From: Chitinophagales bacterium | GTDB lineage: Bacteria > Bacteroidota > Bacteroidia > Chitinophagales > UBA10324 | Length of the DNA: 64,000 bases | Reading direction: 5' to 3' | Assembly (NCBI GenBank): GCA_019694975.1 | Contig: JAIBAY010000002.1 | Span: forward strand, 62,001 to 126,000 | Shown: positions 35,271-43,985 of the stretch, piece after piece | Numbering within the stretch: position 1 is the stretch's first letter | Layout of the letters: each line of letters starts with the position of its first letter | Notes under the pieces: generated by a model | Told to the model about the DNA's origin: nothing | Seen by the model: the letters and a program-made list of their open reading frames with translations, nothing else | Databases searched by the model: none | Program-made: the position numbers and the translations under genes

Positions 35271-36296
35271 TTATTTGGCAAGCCAGGAAGTTGCGCCTGA
35301 TTTAGTGAACTGAAAACGACGGAACTCGCCACCGAACTGATGAAGGCGGTCGAGTACGGCATATCTGGTATGCCCCGGGCAATAAAAAAACATGAATCCG
35401 CCGCCGCCTGCACCCGAAATCTTTCCTCCATTGGCACCGGCTTGCAGGGCTGCATCATAAATCTCATCGATCATAGGATTTGAAATACCGTCCGCTGTCT
35501 GTTTTTTGTACTGCCAACCGAAATTCAATATCTCTCCAATCTCAGCCAGATTTCCCTGCAAAATAGCTTCTTTCATATGCACTGCCTGTTCTTTCAGTTT
35601 ATGCATGGCATCTACTGATTTTTCCTTTTTCGCAGTGATATTTACGCTCTGCATCTCAATAATTTTTGATGAGAGCCGGCTGGTTCCTGTATAATAAAGC
35701 AACAGGTTATATTGCATTTCATTCAGGTAATGCTCTTTTATACGCAGCGGATTTACAATTACCTTATCTTCTTTATAAAACTCCATAAAGTTGAAGCCAC
35801 CAAATGTAGCAGCATACTGATCCTGCTTTCCACCCGCCATGGCAAGATCCTTTCGCTCGATGTCAAATGCCAGTTTCGCCATATCATACTCGCCCAGCGG
35901 CAGCTTCAGCCATTCCGCAAAAGCCCCGATGATGGCCACCACAAGCGTTGAAGAAGTGCCGAGGCCTGAACCTGCCGGAGCATCAACATACGTGGATAGC
36001 CGAAAACTGAGTGGCTTGTGCGTAAATTGTTTCACAATCCGGTTGTATATCCCTTTGGCCAGGATGAGCTCTCCGTCGATGGGAAGTTCATCATCGGCAT
36101 CCAGTTCAATCAATTGCTTTTTGTCGATCGCATGCAGAATGATTTTACCGGTATCAAGTGGTTCAATGGTTGCATACGCAAACATGCTGATGGTGGCATT
36201 GAGTATGGCACCGCCAAACTGGTCGGAATAGGGACTCACATCCGTACCGCCACCTGCCAACCCGATTCTTAATGGCGCCCGGCTTCTGATCATCAT
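35271..36296 (-). CDS. hddA: D-glycero-alpha-D-manno-heptose 7-phosphate kinase HddA
   Basis: The ~341-residue GHMP kinase phosphorylates the 1-position of heptose 7-phosphate. It shows the N-terminal RAPLRIGLAGGGTDVSPY, the ATP loop PAGSGLGTSSTLVVA and the C-terminal GHMP motif KISGAGGGGFMFFY. The start is the ATG at 36296 (MMIRSRAPLRIG); the frame extends upstream to 36365 but that would overlap the -7 box and add a hydrophobic leader unlike the family. It is the first gene of the heptose operon. Use of HddA/HddC rather than HldE marks the GDP-linked pathway. Confidence 0.92.
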   Translation of the reverse strand: MMIRSRAPLRIGLAGGGTDVSPYSDQFGGAILNATISMFAYATIEPLDTGKIILHAIDKKQLIELDADDELPIDGELILAKGIYNRIVKQFTHKPLSFRLSTYVDAPAGSGLGTSSTLVVAIIGAFAEWLKLPLGEYDMAKLAFDIERKDLAMAGGKQDQYAATFGGFNFMEFYKEDKVIVNPLRIKEHYLNEMQYNLLLYYTGTSRLSSKIIEMQSVNITAKKEKSVDAMHKLKEQAVHMKEAILQGNLAEIGEILNFGWQYKKQTADGISNPMIDEIYDAALQAGANGGKISGAGGGGFMFFYCPGHTRYAVLDRLHQFGGEFRRFQFTKSGATSWLAK

Positions 36297-36314
36297 ACTT
36301 TTTCTGATTTGCGA

Positions 36315-36322
36315 CAAAAATA
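36315..36322 (-). promoter_or_regulatory. -7 box of the GDP-heptose operon
   Basis: CAAAAATA reads TATTTTTG on the minus strand, a full -7 consensus 19 bases upstream of the hddA ATG. Confidence 0.45.
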
Positions 36323-36520
36323 GAAAAATGGAACAAAGTAGAAGATAGATAATGTTTGAATGCACTGCCTGTTTATTATGTCATACGGAATAACTGAATT
36401 TCTTCGATTGTTTTTCCTAACAACGGCAGCCGGAAAATAGTAGTGGCTCATCTTAATAGGCCTGATAGGCAATTTATAGCCTGATTAGTCAGCAACACTT
36501 AGAGCAGAGATCAGCAACGA

Positions 36521-37123
36521 TCATGAATGTGCGCCAATTGTGGTTTGCGCAAACTCCATTCTTGCTGCTACACCTTGTTCCAGTTCAATACCAAATAATT
36601 TTCCCGTCAGCATCAGGCACATATCAATTCCTGCTGAAATGCCTGCAGAGGTAATCACTTTGCCGGTATCAACATATCTGATATTACGCAACAGTTGTGT
36701 CTGCGGAAACTCATTCTCAAATTCATCAAAAGACTGATGATGCGTTGTGGCAGGCAAATGATTCAGCAAACCGGCATTGCCCAGGATAAATGCACCGGTA
36801 CAAACGCTTAAGACATAAGACGCCCTGCTTGCTTCATGCTTCACCCAATTCAGTACCGGTATTTCGTGCATCTGCATTTTTCTTCCGATTCCACCGGGAA
36901 TAACAAGGATGTCCGGTTCCGGCATCTCTGCAAAATCATAGTCGGGCACAACGCGGAAATTGTTCTTTGCAAAAACCATCTGATCCGTTTCGGCTACCAG
37001 GAAAACGTCAAACAGTTGTTTTCCCGCTACTGTATTAGCCAGGTTGAACACTTCAAACGGACCGGCAAAGTCAAGTACTTCAGCATCATTATAGATGAAG
37101 ATGGCTACTTTAAGTGCTTTCAT
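36521..37123 (-). CDS. DJ-1/PfpI family protein (isonitrile hydratase-like)
   Basis: The 200-residue class I glutamine amidotransferase-like protein has the nucleophile elbow SVCTGAFILG with C108, the upstream acidic residue in LDFAGPFEVF and the strand PDILVIPGGIGR. The pair SAGISAGIDM further on is typical of the isonitrile hydratase (InhA) and AraC-associated subgroup, but no AraC-type DNA-binding domain is attached. Reactions in this superfamily range from isonitrile hydration to protease or deglycase activity, so the substrate is open. The gene appears monocistronic. Confidence 0.85.
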   Translation of the reverse strand: MKALKVAIFIYNDAEVLDFAGPFEVFNLANTVAGKQLFDVFLVAETDQMVFAKNNFRVVPDYDFAEMPEPDILVIPGGIGRKMQMHEIPVLNWVKHEASRASYVLSVCTGAFILGNAGLLNHLPATTHHQSFDEFENEFPQTQLLRNIRYVDTGKVITSAGISAGIDMCLMLTGKLFGIELEQGVAARMEFAQTTIGAHS

Positions 37124-37292
37124 AATTATGAATTTAATGGTTTGCTTCTATTTCAAAAAAATGCCACCTAAAGTTATCGCAAAATCAGCCGTTAAATTCA
37201 TGACTTTCCCATGATTTCGTTATTATTTTTGGGCAGGAAGCAAGCGACCTCGCCTATGCTCTGCAGAACAAATCGCTTGATGTTCCCTGCCT

Positions 37293-37697
37293 CTACCTGT
37301 TGGATTTTCTGTATACCAGCTTAAGCGCAGACCAGCGATTATCTATGGCACAAACCTTTATATCAACAAGACCCAGGGCAATAGCCGTTTGCCTGATATA
37401 ATCTTCCGTAACATCGGTTGGAATGCCGGCCGCTTTCTTGTACCACGAAACCCAAAGCATGCCGTTGTGTTTCATTTGTCCGGCAAGCGCAGGCAGGTGT
37501 AATTCCAGCTCTTCCATGCTTGTTGCGAAGAATTGAATTATATCCACCTCAGCAGCATTGCTGCTTACCAGTTCCACACCACGAGGCAGCCGGCCTGTCA
37601 GTTTCAGATAACCGGCAGGCGCATTAACTAAAAGCAAGCGAACCCCTTCCTTTATGCCGAGTTTACGGATCAGCGGAACCGTAGTGTATCCTGCCAT
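37293..37697 (-). CDS. DUF3052 family protein
   Basis: The 134-residue protein begins MAGYTTVPLIRKLGIKEG and contains VDIIQFFATSMEELELHLP, MKHNGMLWVSWYKKAAG and VTEDYIRQTAIALGLVDIKV. This layout matches DUF3052 proteins, small alpha/beta proteins without a known reaction. The KLGIK and SWYKK lysines are the usual conserved positions in my recollection. It lies six bases after the acetyltransferase gene on the same strand, so the two are likely an operon with the acetyltransferase first. Confidence 0.78.
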   Translation of the reverse strand: MAGYTTVPLIRKLGIKEGVRLLLVNAPAGYLKLTGRLPRGVELVSSNAAEVDIIQFFATSMEELELHLPALAGQMKHNGMLWVSWYKKAAGIPTDVTEDYIRQTAIALGLVDIKVCAIDNRWSALKLVYRKSNR

Positions 37698-37703
37698 AAT
37701 AAT

Positions 37704-38132
37704 TCAGCTGATACGCCTGGCGAAATGAAAACTGGTAATATTAAAACCTTTGTTGAGGTAAAGGCGATGTGCATCATACCTTCCTGGGTTAGCCCCGGAA
37801 TCGAGATGCACCTGCTCAATGCCCTGTGCTTTGGCATCTTCGAAAATCCTGTCGAGCAAAAGCGAGGCATATCCTTTCCGGCGTGCACCCGGAAGAGTGG
37901 TGAGATCATCAATGTAAAAGTATCGTCCCCTGTAAAGGTTGAAGCCCCATTCATACATCGCAGCTGCAACAGCAACTCCATTCTCTTCGATAAAAAGCAA
38001 TTTCCTGTTGTCGGCCAGCGTATCCTTTACAGCCTGCATAAATGATTCCTGTTGCAGGTGCGGCCGCAGCACCATCAGCACCTCGCGGCATTTATTGATA
38101 TCCTGATCGGTGATGGCAGTTTTTATCTCCAT
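37704..38132 (-). CDS. GNAT family N-acetyltransferase
   Basis: I start at the ATG at 38132 (MEIKTAITDQDINKC), giving about 142 residues, the usual GNAT size. The frame extends to 38315 but the extra 61 residues look like a random hydrophobic leader. The acetyl-CoA loop is visible in LPGARRKGYASLLLDRIF, followed by the beta-5 region VHLDSGA and the C-terminal helix DAHRLYLNKGFNITSFHF. Such enzymes acetylate small amines or protein N-termini; the target is not evident. It heads a two-gene unit with the DUF3052 gene. Confidence 0.85.
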   Translation of the reverse strand: MEIKTAITDQDINKCREVLMVLRPHLQQESFMQAVKDTLADNRKLLFIEENGVAVAAAMYEWGFNLYRGRYFYIDDLTTLPGARRKGYASLLLDRIFEDAKAQGIEQVHLDSGANPGRYDAHRLYLNKGFNITSFHFARRIS

Positions 38133-38536
38133 AAAAAAAATTGTAAGTAAATGTAAGCAGCATGCAATCAATATTGAAATCGTCAGCCATGTATTCCTCA
38201 TGCAAAACATCTTTTGGAAGGATAACATCGCATTTCGTTGGTTATATCTCAACTCCGGAAGATCAATGTGATTTATTAAATGCATTCCGTTTTTCTCATC
38301 GCATTTGCTTTTCAAAAGAGGATTGGGTTAGCCGGAGAGGCTGCAGGGTAAAGACGTACAAATTATTTTAGCTTACTCAGAAACTGCAAACCAATTGCCT
38401 TTCAAGGTTATGGCTATATAAAATTCACTGTATAAAGCCAGTGTATAAATAAAATGTCTGCTGTCACCTATCGGGAAACAAACCGAGCAGACAGTATTGC
38501 CGGTTCCGAAAATATATCTTTGCAGAAATCATCGGA
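38133..38536. other. Divergent intergenic region with inverted repeats and the purC promoter
   Basis: The 404-base gap holds no supported gene. Two inverted repeats are present. One is CACTG (38426-38430) with CAGTG (38439-38443). The larger is TGTCTGCT (38455-38462) with AGCAGACA (38486-38493), inside which CGG and CCG also pair. They lie 22-90 bases upstream of the purC -7 box and could be an operator or a terminator for upstream read-through. Confidence 0.4.
38515..38522 (+). promoter_or_regulatory. -7 box for purC
   Basis: TATCTTTG is a full match to TAnnTTTG, 14 bases before the purC ATG, so the leader is very short. Confidence 0.5.
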
Positions 38537-39487
38537 ATGACCAACACTATTTACCGGACTGATTTCCGGTTTCCGGATCAGACTGCAGTTTACCACGGCA
38601 AAGTAAGAGATGTGTACACCATTGCTGATCAGTACCTGGTTATGGTTGCTACAGACCGCATATCTGCATTTGATGTAGTTCTGCCGCGGCCGATTCCGTA
38701 TAAAGGCCAGGTTTTAAACCAGGTGGCGGCTCAATTTCTATCTGCAACAAAAGATATCATACCGAATTGGGTGCTGTCAAACCCTGATCCCAATGTTACC
38801 ATCGGCAGAAAATGCAATCCCTTCAAACTGGAGATGGTAATCAGGGGCTACCTGGCAGGCCATGCTGCCCGGGAGTATAAGCTGGGAAAGCGAATGCTTT
38901 GCGGCGTTGCATTGCCGGATGGAATGCAGGAAAATGATCCGTTTCCTGTACCTGTCATTACGCCGACAACCAAAGCTGCAGCCGGCCACGACCTTGATAT
39001 CTCACGCGAAGAAATACTGGAAAGTGAGATAGTGCCTGTATCCACTTATGAGCGGCTCGAAGACTATACAAGGAAGTTGTTTGACTTTGGGACCCGTTTC
39101 GCCAGGGAACGAGGGTTAATACTGGTAGATACAAAGTATGAATTCGGTGAACTGGACGGAGCAATTTATCTAATGGATGAAATTCATACACCGGATTCAT
39201 CGCGTTATTTCTATCTCGACGGATATGATGAACGTCAGAAAGACAGTCAGCCGCAAAAGCAACTCTCGAAAGAATTTGTCCGCGAATGGCTGATCGCAAA
39301 CAATTTCATGGGAAAGGAAGGTCAGCAGGTACCGGAAATGTCGGACGAGTGGATTGAAATCATTTCAGCGCGTTACATCGAGCTTTATGAAAAGATTACC
39401 GGTAAGCGTTTTGAAAGATACACGAATGAAGATCCGCTGGTGCGTATACAAAGGAATGTACTAAACGAACTGGAAATATTGCGGTAG
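38537..39487 (+). CDS. purC: Phosphoribosylaminoimidazole-succinocarboxamide synthase PurC
   Basis: The 316-residue enzyme joins CAIR and aspartate in de novo purine synthesis. Diagnostic motifs are [39 protein letters not shown], the [11 protein letters not shown] region with its metal/nucleotide residues, and [14 protein letters not shown]. Its length matches the ~300-residue form found in Bacteroidota and yeast Ade1 rather than the ~237-residue E. coli form. It stands alone with a short leader. The upstream inverted repeats might be purine-control sites, but no PurR-type gene is visible here. Confidence 0.96.
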   Translation: MTNTIYRTDFRFPDQTAVYHGKVRDVYTIADQYLVMVATDRISAFDVVLPRPIPYKGQVLNQVAAQFLSATKDIIPNWVLSNPDPNVTIGRKCNPFKLEMVIRGYLAGHAAREYKLGKRMLCGVALPDGMQENDPFPVPVITPTTKAAAGHDLDISREEILESEIVPVSTYERLEDYTRKLFDFGTRFARERGLILVDTKYEFGELDGAIYLMDEIHTPDSSRYFYLDGYDERQKDSQPQKQLSKEFVREWLIANNFMGKEGQQVPEMSDEWIEIISARYIELYEKITGKRFERYTNEDPLVRIQRNVLNELEILR

Positions 39488-39606
39488 ATTATGCTTTTCA
39501 ATAATACAGACCTGCTTTAGGCAGGTTATACTATTCAAAAAAATAAGCGTATCAAAAACATGATATCTATCACCTCTCATTATTGAAGTAGAACCTGTCA
39601 GGTACG

Positions 39607-39614
39607 TAAATTTG
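39607..39614 (+). promoter_or_regulatory. -7 box for the di-haem lipoprotein gene
   Basis: TAAATTTG is a full consensus match. An ATTG at 39582-39585 lies 21 bases upstream as a possible -33 element. Confidence 0.45.
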
Positions 39615-39643
39615 CCCTTGAAATATTGTTAATCAAAATCAGT

Positions 39644-40324
39644 ATGAACAGATCTTCCGTAAAAGCTGCAGTGGTAATTCTTTTGTCCTTTAGTTTTTTT
39701 ACCTGGTTTGGCGGCTGCACTTTTGATAAAAGTTTTCCGGATCTGAGCACCAACGGCAATGCTGTTTGCTTCGAGACAGATGTGTTGCCGCTGATACAGT
39801 CGAATTGCGCCAAATCAGGATGCCATGATGCAGACACCAAAGCAGAAGGGTACGATTTTTCCAATTATGATGGCATCATGAAAGCCGTAAAGCCATATAA
39901 GCCAAATAACAGCAAGTTATATAAAGTATTAACCGGCAATGGTGAAGACAAAATGCCTCCTGCGCCCAATGAACCTTTAAACAACGACCAGGTAAATACC
40001 ATTAAAACATGGATTGAAGAAGGAGCAACAGACGGACCCTGCAATACTGTAACCTGCGACACAGCTAATGTCACTTATTCCGGTACTATTGTTCCCATCC
40101 TGCAAACAAGTTGTCTGGGATGTCATGCAAATGCTTCTACCGGAGGCGGCATCCTGTTAAACAATTATCCTGATGTTTTTGATCAGGCGATGTCAGGAGC
40201 ATTGATGAATTCCATACAATGGACAGGCAGTGTAACACCAATGCCTGAGAATGGAAATCAGCTGGACGACTGCAGCATAAAGATGTTTGAGATCTGGGTA
40301 AACGATGGCGCATTAAATAACTGA
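39644..40324 (+). CDS. Di-haem c-type cytochrome, probably lipid-anchored
   Basis: The 226-residue exported protein starts at the ATG at 39644, since the upstream TTG gives no added signal. Its signal peptide ends WFGGC, a near-lipobox. Two haem c sites are seen. The first is the unusual C55-x4-C60-H61 (CAKSGCH), the second a normal C157-x2-C160-H161 (CLGCH). Likely axial methionines are M104 (DKMPPAP) and one in VTPMPENG. The layout matches the planctomycete-type/DUF cytochromes exported by Bacteroidota, which take part in extracytoplasmic electron transfer. The CX4CH spacing is rare and needs a suitable haem lyase. Confidence 0.8.
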   Translation: MNRSSVKAAVVILLSFSFFTWFGGCTFDKSFPDLSTNGNAVCFETDVLPLIQSNCAKSGCHDADTKAEGYDFSNYDGIMKAVKPYKPNNSKLYKVLTGNGEDKMPPAPNEPLNNDQVNTIKTWIEEGATDGPCNTVTCDTANVTYSGTIVPILQTSCLGCHANASTGGGILLNNYPDVFDQAMSGALMNSIQWTGSVTPMPENGNQLDDCSIKMFEIWVNDGALNN

Positions 40325-40391
40325 GATTGCAGGGCTGATCTTTCAGTTTAATAAAGAGAAACGCAGGCATTGCTGGATTGGAGAGCGATCT

Positions 40392-41105
40392 TCAGTCTTG
40401 TAGCAATAAAGATTCCGATAAATAGTTTTTGTCGGGATAATAGAGGAAAATGCAGGAGCCATTCTTCAATTCATTTATTATGGCGGAACACTGTTCAGCA
40501 GGTAATGCCGGACAGCCCTGGCTCCTGCCGAGCCGCCCGTTTTGGCTCACAAACTGCTGACTGACATATCCTGCACCATGCATCACAATGGCCCGATCAA
40601 ATGCATTGTTATTTATTCCCGCCTCTTCACCCTTCAATCGAAGAGACAGCCCATGTTCACCGTAGTAGGTTTCCAATGTTGTATAGAAACCAAGACTTGA
40701 CTTATTGGATTGCGGCTCATTCGAAAAATACTGTGCATACTCCTCTCCTGAATTTTTTCCATGCGCTACAAATGTCTGAAACAGTATCTTTTGCTGAACC
40801 AGGTCAATGACATATAATCTCTTACGACAGGATGACTGACTGAAATCAGCAATCGTGATGAGATTTGTTTTCTCAATCTTGCCCTCGGCTTCCAGTTTCT
40901 CTTTGCCTTTCAGCGCCAGGCTGAATGCATCATAATTCAATCCACGTGCTTTAAGTCCTGCTGCGTCAAACAAACTTGCAGAATGATCTGCCAAAGCAAT
41001 ACCAGCAGGAGATTCTTCCGCGCCTGTAGATTTCGGAAGAAACGAAAGCAACATGAGAAAGCAGGGAACGATCAACAGGAGCAGAAGAGGCCTAATAATT
41101 TTCAT
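40392..41105 (-). CDS. Murein L,D-transpeptidase catalytic domain family protein (YkuD_2-like)
   Basis: The ~237-residue exported protein starts at the ATG at 41105, giving a signal peptide (MKIIRPLLLLLIVPCFLMLLSFLP). It contains the catalytic His region IVMHGAGYVS and the nucleophile motif GRLGRSQGCPALP, placing Cys in the usual SxGC context of L,D-transpeptidase-like enzymes. Earlier motifs are NLITIADFSQSSCRKRLYVIDL and TFVAHGKNSG. Members of this subfamily are annotated as peptidoglycan-modifying enzymes, but few have been tested. No partner gene is evident nearby. Confidence 0.85.
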   Translation of the reverse strand: MKIIRPLLLLLIVPCFLMLLSFLPKSTGAEESPAGIALADHSASLFDAAGLKARGLNYDAFSLALKGKEKLEAEGKIEKTNLITIADFSQSSCRKRLYVIDLVQQKILFQTFVAHGKNSGEEYAQYFSNEPQSNKSSLGFYTTLETYYGEHGLSLRLKGEEAGINNNAFDRAIVMHGAGYVSQQFVSQNGRLGRSQGCPALPAEQCSAIINELKNGSCIFLYYPDKNYLSESLLLQD

Positions 41106-41335
41106 GGCTGTTGTTCTTAAGGTCGGCAATTAAGACTGAAAATTTTCTGCGCAACCGACCCCTTCCAAAAAAATCATTCAGGACAACAAAACTGCTGAAG
41201 CGGCTGATGAATGCTGTTGCGGCATGCAAATAAAAGACCTACATACATTTTAAACAAATAAACTTCACTGTCATATCACTTCACCGTATTACTTTCATCT
41301 AAATATTTACATTTACTCCGGTCATTTATAAACAG

Positions 41336-42796
41336 ATGGAATCAACACAAGGGACATTCAGACGGGAAATAAGGTTAGTTGACGGCGTAATGCTTGTTGC
41401 CGGAACTATGATCGGTTCGGGTATTTTTATCGTGAGTGCGGATATCGCACGTAATGTGGGATCATCCGGTTACCTGTTGCTTGTATGGGCATTATCAGGA
41501 TTTCTCACCATTGTTGCAGCGCTCTGTTACGGGGAACTGACCAGCATGTTTCCCAAAGCCGGAGGACAGTATGTTTTTCTTCGTGAAGCTTATAACCCGA
41601 TGATGGGTTTCTTATATGGATGGACCTATTTTTTTGTTATACAAACAGGAACGATTGCTGCAGTGGCAGTTGCATTTTCGAAATTTACGGGTGTATTCAT
41701 CCCGTTGTTCGGACCCGGATATATTGTTGCCGATGTTGGATTGCTGAAAATCACTACACAGCAAGTGCTTGCCATCATCATCATTGCATTGCTGACTTTT
41801 GTAAACATACAGGGTGTACGATATGGAAAATGGATACAGACATTTTTCAGTGCCACTAAGATTCTTGCCTTATTCGGATTAATCGCCATTGGCATTTTCG
41901 TCAGTAACAGCGAAGCCGTTATGCAAAACTTCTCCCATATATGGGACGCCAAAAAGGTAGTAGTTGAAAACAATCAGCTGATAGGACGTGTACCCATCAG
42001 CGGCTGGGCTGTAATAGTAGCTGTTGCCTCTGCTATGGTCGGAAGCATGTTTTCGATGGATGCCTGGAACGGCATCACCTTTACGGGAGATGAGGTAGTT
42101 AATCCAAAGCGGAATATTCCGTTGAGTATGGCCATTGGCGTGGGACTGGTATCGCTCATTTACTTGCTGATGAATATCGTTTACCTCACCAATCTACCCC
42201 TCGAAGGCATTCCGGGTGAAGCAACAAGAGTAGTTTTTGAACGGGGCATTCAGTTCGCCACCGACGACCGCGTTGGAGTGGCTGCTGCAGATGCCATGGC
42301 CGGTCATACTGCTGTGTTAATGGTAGCGGCCTTGATTATGCTTTCAACATTCAGTTGTCTGAACGGATTAATATTAACCGCACCCAGGATGTTTTATAAA
42401 ATGGCTGAGGACCGGTTATTTTTTTCCCGAATGGGAAAACTGAACAGCCATGGCGTTCCGGCTGTTGCTACTATTTTCGCATCGGTATGGGCAAGTTTGC
42501 TTTGCCTGTCAGGCACCTATGGTAACCTGCTTGACTATGTAGTATTTGCCGTGCTGTTGTTTTACATATTCACCATCATCGGCATATTTGTGCTGCGCAG
42601 GAAAATGCCGGATGTCCGGCGTGAATACAAAACCTTTGGTTACCCTGTTCTGCCGCTTATCTACATAGTACTGATCAGCATGATCTGTTTTATTCTGCTG
42701 TTATACAAAAGCAATTATACGGTACCCGGATTGTTTATTGTGGCTTTAGGCGTTCCGGCCTATTATCTTTTCCGATCGTCTGCGAGAAAAGAATAA
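41336..42796 (+). CDS. APC superfamily amino acid permease
   Basis: The 486-residue protein has about 12 hydrophobic helices. The substrate-site motif GTMIGSGIF lies in helix 1 (about 22-31), AALCYGELTSMFPKAGGQYVFLREAYNP in helices 2-3, and the C-terminal half contains TFSCLNGLILTAPRMFYKMAEDRLFF. The LAT-like arrangement suggests exchange or proton-coupled uptake of neutral or branched amino acids; specificity cannot be set from sequence. The gene is monocistronic, and I see no obvious regulator. Confidence 0.92.
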   Translation: MESTQGTFRREIRLVDGVMLVAGTMIGSGIFIVSADIARNVGSSGYLLLVWALSGFLTIVAALCYGELTSMFPKAGGQYVFLREAYNPMMGFLYGWTYFFVIQTGTIAAVAVAFSKFTGVFIPLFGPGYIVADVGLLKITTQQVLAIIIIALLTFVNIQGVRYGKWIQTFFSATKILALFGLIAIGIFVSNSEAVMQNFSHIWDAKKVVVENNQLIGRVPISGWAVIVAVASAMVGSMFSMDAWNGITFTGDEVVNPKRNIPLSMAIGVGLVSLIYLLMNIVYLTNLPLEGIPGEATRVVFERGIQFATDDRVGVAAADAMAGHTAVLMVAALIMLSTFSCLNGLILTAPRMFYKMAEDRLFFSRMGKLNSHGVPAVATIFASVWASLLCLSGTYGNLLDYVVFAVLLFYIFTIIGIFVLRRKMPDVRREYKTFGYPVLPLIYIVLISMICFILLLYKSNYTVPGLFIVALGVPAYYLFRSSARKE

Positions 42797-42818
42797 TCGC
42801 TTGCAGACATACATTCAG

Positions 42819-43985
42819 CTATAATTTGAGAAGTAATTCTTCCGCCTGTTTACGGTGCTCGCCATTTAGCCTGATCACTTTATTCAGTATAGATTCCGCA
42901 TTCTTCTTCTCCCCTTTTTGGACATAAGCAAGTGCTTCATACCATAAGGCCGGCTCATAATAGTCACCTGACTTGTTGTTTTCCAGCTTCTTCAGCCTGA
43001 CAAGTGCCTCATCCGCATTCTCAAGCGCCAGGTAGCTTACACCCGCGTAAAAGATTGCTGTCTCATTTTCTCCGTCCATCTTCAGCACTGCTTCAAAGCT
43101 TTTTATGGCATCTGCATAATTGGCATCATGATATTGGGCGAGTCCGGCATCGAGTATTCCCTGAAATTCGTTCTTCTTTTTAAATGCGCCATCCTTTTCA
43201 GCAACAGATTGTTTTACTTCATCCTGCATACTTTCCTTCCTGGTGGTGGCAGCAGATGGCTTACCAACTGATTCCGCCGTAGTTTGCTCGTAGCTGTAAG
43301 ATTTATCAGTAACCTGGTCAGCTTCCTGCTTAGCATTGCTTCCTGCCGTTGCATCTGAAATAATATCTTCCTGTGGCGCCATTGCACGTTCTGCAACCTC
43401 GTTTTCATCAAGGGAAATTTCCGGTGCAGCGTCAGTGGTTGATTCCGTTGTATATTTAACTGATGGTTCCACCACTTGCGGTGCCGGCAATTTTTCCTGC
43501 TTTTTAGCGGATACAACTTTTTTTGAAAGTGTATCATTTAATGGCCTGAACTCCGTGCTGGCAGCATCATCAGCTTTTGCAGCATCTGTTGCGGTTGGAG
43601 CAGGATATGGTTCAAATTCATGGGTAAATATCTTTTCAGTCGATTGCTGAAGCCGGCTGTTTACAAACCAGATCGCGCTGATCAACAGGCATAAAGCTGC
43701 GGCAACTTTAAGCCAGGCAGTGCCAGAATTAAAGATTCGTATCCGGGGAGCTGTCCTTTCCTTCATGGCGGCGTGAATTGTTACGAGGTCTTCTTTTAAC
43801 GCCTGCTCATTCTTCACCTTTAGCATTCCTTCCACTGCATCTGCAAGAAACGGGTCATCCACCATCTTTTCCTCTACCCAGCGAATTTCTTCAGGAGAAG
43901 CAATGCCACTGACATAACGCAACAGGACTTCCTGTGGCACTTCATCACGCTGATCCGCAAAAAATTTATCCCTATCCACCTTCAT
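42819..43985 (-). CDS. Membrane-anchored anti-sigma-like protein with TPR domain
   Basis: The 388-residue protein starts 14 bases inside the end of the ECF sigma gene. The N-terminal ~75 residues (RDEVPQEVLLRYVSGIASPEEIRWVEEKMVDDPFLADAVEG) have the layout of Bacteroidota anti-sigma domains. A single membrane helix (about 91-108), a long low-complexity periplasmic stretch rich in Ala, Thr, Glu, Lys and Gln (110-270), and a C-terminal TPR region (YADAIKSFEAVLKMDGENETAIFYAGVSYLALE ...) follow. It probably holds the sigma factor inactive and releases it on an envelope signal sensed by the TPR part. That is inference from gene order and topology. Confidence 0.75.
   Translation of the reverse strand: MKVDRDKFFADQRDEVPQEVLLRYVSGIASPEEIRWVEEKMVDDPFLADAVEGMLKVKNEQALKEDLVTIHAAMKERTAPRIRIFNSGTAWLKVAAALCLLISAIWFVNSRLQQSTEKIFTHEFEPYPAPTATDAAKADDAASTEFRPLNDTLSKKVVSAKKQEKLPAPQVVEPSVKYTTESTTDAAPEISLDENEVAERAMAPQEDIISDATAGSNAKQEADQVTDKSYSYEQTTAESVGKPSAATTRKESMQDEVKQSVAEKDGAFKKKNEFQGILDAGLAQYHDANYADAIKSFEAVLKMDGENETAIFYAGVSYLALENADEALVRLKKLENNKSGDYYEPALWYEALAYVQKGEKKNAESILNKVIRLNGEHRKQAEELLLKL

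Noticed and set aside
37704-38315. Acetyltransferase starting at 38315
   Set aside because: The first 61 residues are not GNAT sequence and the ATG at 38132 gives a normal-length protein.
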